Part shown: positions 42,378-51,558 of the stretch, piece after piece
Numbering within the stretch: position 1 is the stretch's first letter
Layout: each line of letters begins with the position of its first letter
Assembly: GCA_947179485.1 (NCBI GenBank)
Contig: OX359245.1
Coordinates: 27,329,067 to 27,393,066, forward strand
Length of the DNA stretch: 64,000 nucleotides
DNA from: Allacma fusca
Taxonomy: Eukaryota > Arthropoda > Collembola > Symphypleona > Sminthuridae
Reading direction: 5' to 3'
Position numbers and translations under genes: made by a program
Notes under the pieces: model-generated
What the model saw: the letters and a program-made list of their open reading frames with translations, nothing else
What the model was told of the DNA's origin: nothing
The model's database searches: none

Positions 42378-44115
42378 GACCCAATACGTGAGTCAAACTG
42401 AAGCGGAGACACCACAAGCAAAAATTTTACCAAACTCAGATACGGGACGACTGGAAGTTGTTCTCAGAGTAGACGGAAAATTATCCAACAGGATTATCGT
42501 CCAAGGACGAGATGGACGAGAAATCGTTACCCATTCAATATTAATCGGAGCTCTCAGGAAACCTAGAGAGTTAACAATAGATTATCGCATATTACGACGA
42601 GAACCGCAATTTTGTGGGTCAATAAATTTTCCGGAGCAGCAATTGGAAGTTGACAGAGGCAAGCGAGCCCCAGATGATCTTGTTTACCTTTTTAGAGGGC
42701 AAGAATTTAATCCCACTCCCATACGAAGACAGATCCCTATTTGCAAAACACGTAATAGACAGCCAGATGACCCATGGCTAGTCCAAAATTACAGGCAGGA
42801 AAAGGATGTACCCGGACAAAAGAATCCAAGGGGAAACTATGACCATGATCCATGGGCATTTACTCCAGTGCTTCAATACGAACGAGGCAAGACAAGTCGA
42901 AGCTCATCTCGAAAAGTGATGGGAGCCGACCCTATTTGTGGAGTAACCCGAGTCAACATCCCCGAAATTAGTGAATGGTTAGCGCAACAAGAAGAACAGG
43001 TCGAGGAGGTAGGCCATAGAGTCAGTAGACAAATTGATGATAACTATGGACCCGATCTGAGACGAGGGACCTGTAGTAGGAAAGGATGTAAAAGGGTACG
43101 ACAAGTGATTGAAACCGACAATGGACCAGTTGTACAACATGAATGTGAACATCATGCAAAGAAACGTGCCAAGAAGGAGAAGAAGGTCAAGAAGGAGGCT
43201 CAGATGACCATCTTAGAGCTATTTGGACAGAACACAGTAACAACCCAACCACCGGCGAAATGGCAATCGAACATCATAAAGATCGGAGAGGACTCCAGAA
43301 GGGCAGGGAAGCACGAGGAGATGGTAAACCGAATAAAAGATCTCGGGGAAATCATCCGCAACCTTGCCAGACAAAGTGTCAATGCAGACAGTGCAAAAAA
43401 GCAAAAGGAAAGATTAATGAAGGAATTAGCACGCCACCGCCAAGAATGGATAAAGTGGAGAAATGATAACGACTTTCACTTGGTATGTGTCAAGTCAAAT
43501 ATAGACCTCCAGACCAAAGAATTACCTCCAGCATACTTTGAACCAACGAATATTCCGACGTCAACAGCTACATCCGGAGAGCTAGAGCGTTTGCTCGCTC
43601 AGGAGAAACGAAATGGTCCAGAAACTGCAAGCCCAACAGGAATGGCAACGGAAATGCCACCCTCACCAGGACAAAACGTGGAAGTTGCAACATCCGAGCT
43701 ATTTATAGCCGAGCAACACAACGACCAGAGCAGTAGCTCAGAGGATTTCGAAGTGATCAGATCAAAGAGAAGACCAAAAGATCGAGAATCATCAATAACT
43801 TCGGATACAACGGAAATTGTCAATAACCACCAGCTTTCGTTGGCTGATTTTGCCAACTCACCCCAGGACGGAACCGTCATCCTCAGTGAAGACGAGGAAC
43901 CAGGACAGCCAACCTCATCAATTCAAACGCCACCTCACACGCCGGAGATGGGACGTGGAGAAGGAGGAAGACGAGGAGGACCCATACCTTACCTCGGTAA
44001 CAGTTGGTTATCATTTTTATTAATGTTCGGTTTAATTACATCTGCTGTAGGACAACCCAATGTGGAAAAGGGATTGACGGGACAGTACGGACCATATCCA
44101 GCGATAAGGGCATAA
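42268..44115 (+). CDS. Cargo ORF D (615 codons) with Cys/His cluster and C-terminal secretory-like segment
   Basis: Long intact open frame of unknown family. Visible: a well-structured N-terminal half; a possible zinc site with C-x4-C then HECEHH (about residues 270-300) followed by a Lys-rich basic stretch; helical, charged middle (ELARHRQEWIKWRNDND); acidic Ser/Thr-rich region; and, near the end, a hydrophobic segment followed by small residues (SWLSFLLMFGLITSAVGQ) that looks like a signal peptide placed internally. The stop at 44113-44115 is followed by open sequence in the same frame, so the ORF may originally have continued into an envelope-like product. Confidence 0.6.
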   Translation: MSENRGSRASGSRTSETPRQDALPAVDRDDDDRPRYRTQYVSQTEAETPQAKILPNSDTGRLEVVLRVDGKLSNRIIVQGRDGREIVTHSILIGALRKPRELTIDYRILRREPQFCGSINFPEQQLEVDRGKRAPDDLVYLFRGQEFNPTPIRRQIPICKTRNRQPDDPWLVQNYRQEKDVPGQKNPRGNYDHDPWAFTPVLQYERGKTSRSSSRKVMGADPICGVTRVNIPEISEWLAQQEEQVEEVGHRVSRQIDDNYGPDLRRGTCSRKGCKRVRQVIETDNGPVVQHECEHHAKKRAKKEKKVKKEAQMTILELFGQNTVTTQPPAKWQSNIIKIGEDSRRAGKHEEMVNRIKDLGEIIRNLARQSVNADSAKKQKERLMKELARHRQEWIKWRNDNDFHLVCVKSNIDLQTKELPPAYFEPTNIPTSTATSGELERLLAQEKRNGPETASPTGMATEMPPSPGQNVEVATSELFIAEQHNDQSSSSEDFEVIRSKRRPKDRESSITSDTTEIVNNHQLSLADFANSPQDGTVILSEDEEPGQPTSSIQTPPHTPEMGRGEGGRRGGPIPYLGNSWLSFLLMFGLITSAVGQPNVEKGLTGQYGPYPAIRA

Positions 44116-44811
44116 CATTACCAGTGGTGGACCCGATTGAAAGTTGACAACTCGACAAGTCCAAAAGGCTTCGACCATGTCAGCCTAGACTTTGAAAATA
44201 AGGAAGACTCGGAGGAAATTGGACACTATGACCCCTATGACCAACGGGAATGCCCACGGGTCGGAAATTCAGCCGTACGATACCAAGCTTTCGGTTCAGC
44301 CACAGCGCACCGACTCTGGCAGAATGGAGTGGTACGAGGAGTAGCAGGAGCCGTAGGCATGTGTACCACGGGAATGGTCATAGTAGGAATTTACGTCAGC
44401 TCAATCATGGACGCAGTTAGGAAATGAAACAGACCACTAAAAACAGTCAGCATACCACAGGACTGGGTACTCATTGAGTCCCAACTACCAGACCAACGAC
44501 CTATTTGGATGATAATGCCCGTCAACGCCAGTGAGGAGAAGGAATTAGAGGACTTTCTCAAAGGAGACCCAACAGCAACGGAAATTTCACCGAACATAAT
44601 AGCATTACCAGGTGATATCCAAAGGAATGCTCATTTTCTCAACGAAACTTCCGTAGCCAAAGTATGGAACCAAGCTTTAGGCAAGGAAGTGGACGCCGAA
44701 GATTCCGAAAACGGGAGAGAGCGACGACATGCTCCTGAACCCACTTCGGAGGAAGAGGAACGATGACAAAAGATACGAGACCAACGGAAATTACCACAAG
44801 CCATTTGGCTA
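44116..44811 (+). pseudogene. Envelope-like stretch broken by stop codons
   Basis: The frame of ORF D stays open here except for TGA at 44425 and TGA at 44764. After the signal-like segment at 44003-44053 come possible N-glycosylation sites (NST, NAS, NET), a glycine-rich hydrophobic segment (GVAGAVGMCTTGMVIVGIYV, about 44338-44400) and an acidic, Arg-containing end. The order of signal, glycosylation sites and a membrane segment resembles a membrane glycoprotein. No named env family is recognised. Confidence 0.45.
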
Positions 44812-46461
44812 ATGTCACAAGCAATACGCGACGGTTACCATCTAACAACCAAGACCTTACAGTCAGTCGCTATGGACTTACTAACAAAACCAAACCCGTT
44901 ACCACTACGAACCAAAAACGAAATTTGGAAGGAGTATGAAGTACAGTACGGGAAATTCATCAACAAAATCATCCAAATTTTGGGACTTAAAGACTCACAT
45001 AAACGTACTAGGCGAAGTATCTTGGCAAAAGACCAGATAAATAACCTACAACACCAGATGCAGAACAACCCTCACAATATCACAAAAGGGGAAGACTGTG
45101 TTCACCCCACCGAGGAAATTGCAATAGGTGAAGTTGTACACTTCGCACTAGCAACGACAATTACAGAAGCAAACTGGACAATAGTTTTGCTCACCCCACA
45201 CATATACAACGGGGTAGACCATCTCGAGGAAGAAGAACTTAAGGGATGGGAGGCAAAGGCACACGCCAACGTCTCACGAACCCACCCACTCTTCCAGCGA
45301 ACGTCGGAACGAGCAGCCAGAGAACGGCAGAGGAGAGATGCATTCGTAGGACCGACCAACGCATGGTCACCCGTAAGTTATAGCAGGCAATTCTTAAAAC
45401 AACAGCTACAGCGTATGTTGGCACGGATTGAGGAAGAGGAGGCTCACTCATCGTCAGGAAGACCAACAGGAATTATTCAACAGCTTGTACGATTTACCCT
45501 CAGAATGGTAATCTATATTGGCACGTCCGTCGGAATGGACTTCGGAGGGAACCAGGATCCTATACGGAAAGGTGACCCCGGAAGAAGCCACCCACGAAGG
45601 ACAGGAGGAGCGGAAGGACCGGTTTTGGCCTCAGAAGAGGAACCGGCTGTGCCAACCGAAGAAGCTGTTGAGGCTCAAAAAGAAGGAGCCGGAACATCAA
45701 AGAAAGTAATCAAGAAAGAAGTCTTAGACGACGAGGAAAACCCACCCTCAGAACATCAAGTAGATAGTTCATCAAACAACGAAACCGAAAACAGGTGGGA
45801 AAGGACCAGATGTGAATATTGCCCACTCAAACACGGTCATAAGCCACAGATAAGACCAAAGACCAAGTTAGCAGGACATGAAGCTTGGCAAAAACAAAAG
45901 GATATACCTGTACAGTATATCCGAAGAAACAGACCAGAGTTGGACAGATTGTATGGAAGAGATAGTGTACCAAACTGTACATTCCAATATAGAGGACGAT
46001 TACGATATCCAGAGCCAGAGATTGTACGACCCAGGGTTAGAGTATACTCCCCCATCAGGACTGTAATATTCAACGAAACAAGGGACAGACGAGGATCAAG
46101 GTCACCATCACCAATAGCATCCGAGATAGCAGGACGACTTACACCACCGAGTGAAAACAACTTGAAGTCCAGACGAGCTAGGCAACGCCAACGAAAAGTG
46201 GAATTCAAAGAAGAACGTCAGGAAATCCCAGAAGTTCCAGTACCAGAAGACCCACTGGCACAAACCGACTCACCTGATGTAAGATTCGTTGATTTAGCTC
46301 ACGTATCATTTTACATAGGAGTCCGCGGATGGATGGTGGCACCAAGTTGGGAAGACGAGGAAGCTGAAATAGTCATCTTTACCAACCCGAACGAGACAGT
46401 TATACAGTCAACTGAATCCGGTACAAATTCAAGTGAAAAATATGGTGGAAAGGGCCAATGA
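44812..46461 (+). CDS. Cargo ORF E (549 codons) with furin-like site and C2H2-like cluster
   Basis: Open frame in the same frame as ORF D and the broken stretch before it, so probably once part of one long ORF from 42268. Visible: a basic KRTRRS site (about 45001-45018) of furin type followed by helical sequence with NIT and NWT glycosylation sequons, a Glu/Ala-rich helix, a central Lys/Glu linker, a small Cys/His cluster (CEYCPLKHGH) and an Arg/Ser-rich C-terminal part. No family recognised. It overlaps the next ORF, whose ATG is at 46442, by 20 nt. Confidence 0.55.
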   Translation: MSQAIRDGYHLTTKTLQSVAMDLLTKPNPLPLRTKNEIWKEYEVQYGKFINKIIQILGLKDSHKRTRRSILAKDQINNLQHQMQNNPHNITKGEDCVHPTEEIAIGEVVHFALATTITEANWTIVLLTPHIYNGVDHLEEEELKGWEAKAHANVSRTHPLFQRTSERAARERQRRDAFVGPTNAWSPVSYSRQFLKQQLQRMLARIEEEEAHSSSGRPTGIIQQLVRFTLRMVIYIGTSVGMDFGGNQDPIRKGDPGRSHPRRTGGAEGPVLASEEEPAVPTEEAVEAQKEGAGTSKKVIKKEVLDDEENPPSEHQVDSSSNNETENRWERTRCEYCPLKHGHKPQIRPKTKLAGHEAWQKQKDIPVQYIRRNRPELDRLYGRDSVPNCTFQYRGRLRYPEPEIVRPRVRVYSPIRTVIFNETRDRRGSRSPSPIASEIAGRLTPPSENNLKSRRARQRQRKVEFKEERQEIPEVPVPEDPLAQTDSPDVRFVDLAHVSFYIGVRGWMVAPSWEDEEAEIVIFTNPNETVIQSTESGTNSSEKYGGKGQ

Positions 46462-49400
46462 CCCATTGGACCACTCACCACCACGATTCCCGGACCAAAC
46501 ATTGGAAGATATATTCGGAGACGAACGTCACAATCGGATAGAAACACAGTACTCCAGGAGGACCAACTACTTCAGTAACCGCATGGACACCAGGGAAAGA
46601 ACGACCATGTGTCCCCATTGTTACCAGACATCGATCATAGACCCAGAGAGATTCCCAACGTATAATGTCTCACATCGTTCAACCAACAGTCCAGAACAAA
46701 ACCTAGTGAAATGGCTCAACAGGATGTACAGGGAAACTTTTATCGAAAGACTTAACATCCACCAACGACCAACTCAACCACCTCAACTACGACTCGAGCA
46801 GTTACAAAGGGCGCTTAGCACCTTAGGCGAACCCAGAACAGATGCTCATGAATCAAATGTAGAATATGCCGAACACCAGTCAGGAATAGATTACAACAAT
46901 CATGGAGAATTAATCAGGGAAAGAAGGGCATTGCTGTATGATGCGATGGACCATCCCACCGATTACCGCCGACTAGACCCAAGGGAGCGGGACCTGCTCA
47001 TCCTATACGGGCAAAGTCGAAGGAACGTACCAATGGAAAACACCCGTCTAGAGGCGATGGCAGGAGACATGAACATCTCACCAGGGGAAATGACACCGAG
47101 ACTGTGGACAACTCTGTTCAATGGTCAAAGAGGTGTCGATAACCACCAAGTACCAACACATCTAACATGCCGAGAACATCAAGGAGTAATGCAAGGGCTC
47201 ACAGGAACGGAGCTACGCAGATTGATTACTCAGATGTGGTTCGACATAGGAACTCAGCCAACCTGGCGAGAGCAAGAAATATGGATAAACAGTTTCCTAC
47301 TCAGAGGAGACGCCATCACCGGACGAGGAGAAAAAGCTTTACAGCAACTAGCGAGTATACCAATACACATGCTAAGCTTTCAAGAATTTGCGAGTATGAC
47401 CGAAAGGATCATAACTCTTTATCATCAGGACGCGGCAATTCAGGAGTGGCAACAATTTGGAGCAGTAAACCAGAGTAGCGGAAGTCAACCCAATCCTATA
47501 GCTTACATACAAGACGAACTAGATAGATAGATATTTATTGATCGATATGGCCTTGGCCCTTACAACCTTGCAACATTTGGTTACATTTTTCATATGTAAA
47601 GGAGATCAGAAAAATTAGTTTTTTAGCTCAATAATAAAAAGTATTAAATATTGTAAATTTAGTGAATGTAAGTTAAAAGAATAAAAAAGTGTAGTAGTAA
47701 AATAGTGTGCGTAGCTTGTTTTGTGGTGTAAAGTAGTTATGGGTATAGGTAAAAAAGGTTCCCTGTCATAACAAGGGCCATTAAAAATTCCTATACATCT
47801 TTTTTCATTAATTAAGTGAGTCTTTGTGATGATAATTTGTACATCTAGATAATAGTTACAAGAGGTTAAGTTCATGTTACATTGCTCATTGGCGCCTCCA
47901 GGTCGTGAGTGTTTTTACTACGTGCTGCAGCCCGCCAACAGCCCCAGCCTTAAGACATCCCTAAGTATTCACCCATGAGGCCGGTACCGGATGTCGAAGG
48001 CTATTGGTGGGCTGCTACGCGTACACTTCCTTTCAGCTTACATTTAATGTACCAGCATCATGGGTGAGTGTTAATGTTATTGTACTACGTTGTTTCTTAA
48101 TTTAATTGCTTCACACCAGAATGCGTAGACATGTTTGATATTTTCTATCAACTCGTCTTTCTCCATTATTTGTTTTACAAAATTTTCGTTGTTGATGCTG
48201 GCGTCCTTGCGGTTTATTAGGTCCGTAATGTGTTTCATCCTTGGTGTGTTATAAAATCTACATTCAAACATTATATGAAAGATGGTTTCTGGTTTTGATT
48301 TACAGGCTTCACAGTGGGTGCGATTCTCGTTCCTCTTGCCCCATTTGTTCCATATGTCGTTCAGATTAGTACACCTGTTTCGTGTCCATACTCTTGGTTT
48401 ATTGAGTCTTAGGTTTTGGGCAAATTTGATTAGTGGCCAGCTGAGACCATGTTGGTAGATATCATCCTGCAGTGCATGTGTCTTCAGATGTATGTAGCTG
48501 GGGTTTTCTGTTTTCAGCATGTCCTCAACGTCCCTATTTATCGAGCCAGTTTCGATTTTGCTCCAGAGTTTCTTCCAGTTGATTTGTTCTTGTTCCTGGA
48601 TTAGGCCTTTGAAGTCTGGTGCAAGTTTTGCTTGGTTGAATAGTTCTTCCCATTGTTTAAACATGCTCGTGCTACTGTTTCTTGTTTTTAGTCGTTGACT
48701 TTTCATGCATGTTTTAGCCATTTCTGTTGCCGTGTCCGCACGTATGGTATTTTGGATATGGGTTGCTATGTTTTTCAGTCCTATCGTTTCCATCCTCTGC
48801 CCTCCGGTTTCTAGTCTCAATACCTGTCCGGGTGTAAGGTTGCTTGCCCCAAGGATGCGTCTGAGGAATTGGGTTTGGAGTTTTTCGATTTCTTCAAGGT
48901 AGTTTGCTCCCCAGATGGCGAATCCGTACATTGGTATCGAGCTCACCAGTGAGTAGAAGAGTCTAAGTATTATGTCTATATCATTAGTCTTGGTGGATCT
49001 CAGGGTGGATATTAGTACTTCTACTGCCGCTTTGGTTTTTTTCTTTGTTTCTTGCCAGTGTTTGCTGAAGCCACCGTTTCTGTGGAAGGTGACTCCAAGG
49101 TACAAGACGAACTAGGACAATGGGAAGACTGGATATTCGCAATAAAACTAGCGGGAGAAGGCCAAAAGCCATCTACCCTATATGCTAGAATATTAAAAGG
49201 AGGAGTAGCCACTCTAAGACAACCCCGGAAAGCAGGTTCTTTCAGAGACCTAAACGAACTTGTCACGATAAGATTCTGGCAAAGAGAGCACTTTCATAGG
49301 ACTCGGGAGCAAATTAGCAACCGTGGAGACGGACCAAGTTACAGACCATACCAATTATCTCCAAGAAATGAGAGACGACCAGGAATAACACCTATACATA

Positions 49401-49792
49401 TGATACCAAGTGCGATAGACCGATTCCAAACAGCACAATGGCGATCCGTTGTCATTGATGGAAGACCAGACGCACCCGATCTAATAAATCTTATAAGAAC
49501 ACTCAGAGGTCGAACAGGAACCGAAATAGTTTTCCGAGACCTTGGACATGATTTCATACAGGAAGAACTCAGGAGAGACCCAGTGACCCAACAAAGAACC
49601 AGCTATCTTTCCATAACAAACCCAGTGGAGCATAGAAGATTAATGGATCAGTTATGGGAAAGATCATCATGTGCAAGATGGGATCCGGAGATCTTATCCG
49701 AAAATAGATTTGCAGGCTTATCATTCCGATCACTAGCGGAAGGAGAGGAGGAGACAGGCACCCTCAGAGGGCCGTCCGAGGAAGACGATTAA
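46442..49792 (+). pseudogene. Cargo ORF F (about 585 codons) split by a LINE insertion
   Basis: The ORF runs from ATG 46442 to the insertion after 47522 and resumes at 49116 to end at TAA 49790-49792. The frame is kept across the insertion because insert plus target duplication is 1593 nt, a multiple of three. The product is helical and charged, with a CPHC pair near the start, an Arg/Glu/Leu-rich middle and an acidic C-terminus. No recognised domain and no membrane segment. With the LINE present it is cut into two halves. Confidence 0.6.
47508..49115 (-). mobile_element. 5'-truncated LINE (non-LTR retrotransposon) nested in ORF F
   Basis: Insertion 47523-49100 on the minus strand, flanked by the 15-bp target duplication TACAAGACGAACTAG (47508-47522 and 49101-49115). 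Its 3' end on the minus strand finishes in short ATCT repeats rather than poly(A). An open frame 49105-48077 encodes the C-terminal end of ORF2: YLGVTFHRNGGF, typical of the region after the RT palm, and a closing Cys/His motif, HCEACKSKPETIFHIMFEC. The RT catalytic part is missing, so this is a dead 5'-truncated copy. The jockey/CR1/I group is likely, clade not certain. Confidence 0.9.
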
Positions 49793-50116
49793 AACACACA
49801 GGATAATAACCTGACCACCAACATCCAGGTTATAGTATGGAGAGAAGGAGAACTAGCGGGGAAAGCAGAAGCCAAATTACCTGATGACGGAAGAAATTCC
49901 CGAAGGGAATGTAAAGTGTAGATTATTTCGTAAGAAAGGATCTACGATAAAACATTTTTAAGATCTTATGCAGCATCAACCATCGGGATTACGGCCGATG
50001 TTACATAATGATCACCATAACAGAATAGTTAGAAAAGAAAAACAAATAAAAATAATTACAAAATAGAAAACAAACAAAAACAATTCACTTACTAACACAT
50101 TTTATAGAGTTCATAG
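49793..50116. other. A-rich spacer between cargo ORFs
   Basis: About 320 bp with stops in all frames and A-rich runs. It separates ORF F from the final transmembrane ORF and may hold a splice acceptor or leader for it; none is clear. Confidence 0.5.
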
Positions 50117-51558
50117 GATAAAAATATTAACAAAAGATTATGCCACCGGAAGTGGGACATACGGATTACAACATCGGAATTAGAAAAAGAATTCTCTTTC
50201 GCAATCGGAAGACGAAAATACAAACAATTATTTGATATAAATACGAGACTCTCAAACAAGAGTACTCATTACCACCACACAACCCTCAAAGAGCTCAACT
50301 ACTTGAGACTACTCAGGGATAGGAAACAACTACTACTACTGAGCCTTGCAATAACTCTAATTGCAATGGACGTTTCAGAAACTAGACCAATAGCACAACC
50401 ATACCCAGATTCATGAGTAGGATCACTGATGGCAGCCTTAGGAGGTTCAGCGGGAAGATGGTTTGCCAATTACATGGTACCAGCTATAACCGTGGGCGGA
50501 GGAGACATCACAGCACAAGTTTTATCGCAAAAGGACCCGGTAGTACACATACTACACCATAAGGATGACGGGAAACTAGTGGTCGGATTGATTCAATTTG
50601 ATTCGAATTTTTCAATTTGATTCAATTTGAAGCTTGAATTGAATCGAAAAACCAATTTTCGATTCAATTTGCCCCAAAGCAATTCAATTCGATTCAATTC
50701 ACTCCGTGAATCGAATTGAATCACAAATCAAACGATTCAAGCAGGAAAGCAGTGTCATATGTATTACTATACAATGTAGTATATACATATTATAAAGGGT
50801 ATAGTAAAAGCTACGCTAAAATAACAAACGTTGTGGTAAACATAGTATTTGGACTTTGAATATGTGGAAAAAAAGTTACACGTGCCCAGCCGAAGCGGTT
50901 TTATTGAATTGTTTGAATTGCAATTCACATGATATGATTCGATTCAGTTCAATACCAAAATCGAATCATTCGATTTGGCTTTGCTGCAAATCGAATCGAA
51001 ATACTACTGAATCGAATTGAATCGAATTGAATCGAATCGAAAACTTCCAATTCTGAATTGAATTGGTCCGACCACTACGGGAAACTAGCCATTGTGCAGT
51101 ATGACCCGAACGACCCAAACGTAGAAGCCCAGAGGATAATGGAAAGAAATCAACAAATGGCTTTACTACAACCACAACAACAGCTTGTACAACAAAACCA
51201 ACAGCCCACCATGCAGAGGGACGTCAGACCACCATGGATGGACCAATTTACAGAAATTGATTGGAAATCCAATGAGGTTCCAACATCAGACACGGATTAC
51301 ACCGTAGTCATCATCAGTTCATTCGGTTGTATGACCACAGTAGTGATATTTATATTCACAGTAATACTGTACCGAATGCGAATGCAGAAAAAGAAACCAG
51401 ATCAACAAACATCAAACGAGAGAGGATTAGACAATGTTGCAGACACGGCAGCATTAGTCCAAAATTCTGTAGAGCAGTTAGTCGGATGCAGAATCGTGAG
51501 GCCAAACATACAACCACAGGCCAGCCGACACACAACCAGAGCAACTGTACAACTGTAA
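50117..51558 (+). pseudogene. Envelope-like transmembrane ORF, broken by a stop and a MITE
   Basis: The frame opens at 50117. A Leu-rich hydrophobic segment (LLLLSLAITLIAMDV, about 50330-50370) may be a signal or anchor. TGA at 50414-50416 breaks the frame; the ATG at 50429 opens the remaining part, which includes GGSAGRWFANYMVPAI. A hAT-type MITE sits at 50577-51077. Insert plus duplication is 509 nt, and the frame after it matches the one before it, showing a single original ORF. The last part has a Gln-rich stretch and one clear transmembrane helix (VVIISSFGCMTTVVIFIFTV, within 51298-51372), then a short basic cytoplasmic tail. Position (last ORF) and topology suit an Env transmembrane subunit; sequence family unknown. 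Confidence 0.55.
50569..51085. mobile_element. hAT-type MITE nested in the last ORF
   Basis: A 501-bp insert (50577-51077) with inverted ends TAGTGGTCGGA and TCCGACCACTA, flanked by the 8-bp duplication CGGGAAAC (50569-50576, 51078-51085). An 8-bp duplication and TAGxG ends are typical of hAT. The subterminal regions are filled with GATTCAATTCGATT-type repeats on both arms. No transposase. Confidence 0.88.

Noticed and set aside
34865..44766. Programmed readthrough or an altered genetic code to explain many in-frame stops
   Set aside because: All three stop types occur, contexts are unrelated, and one stop follows the integrase catalytic Asp. The number fits random decay given the LTR divergence.
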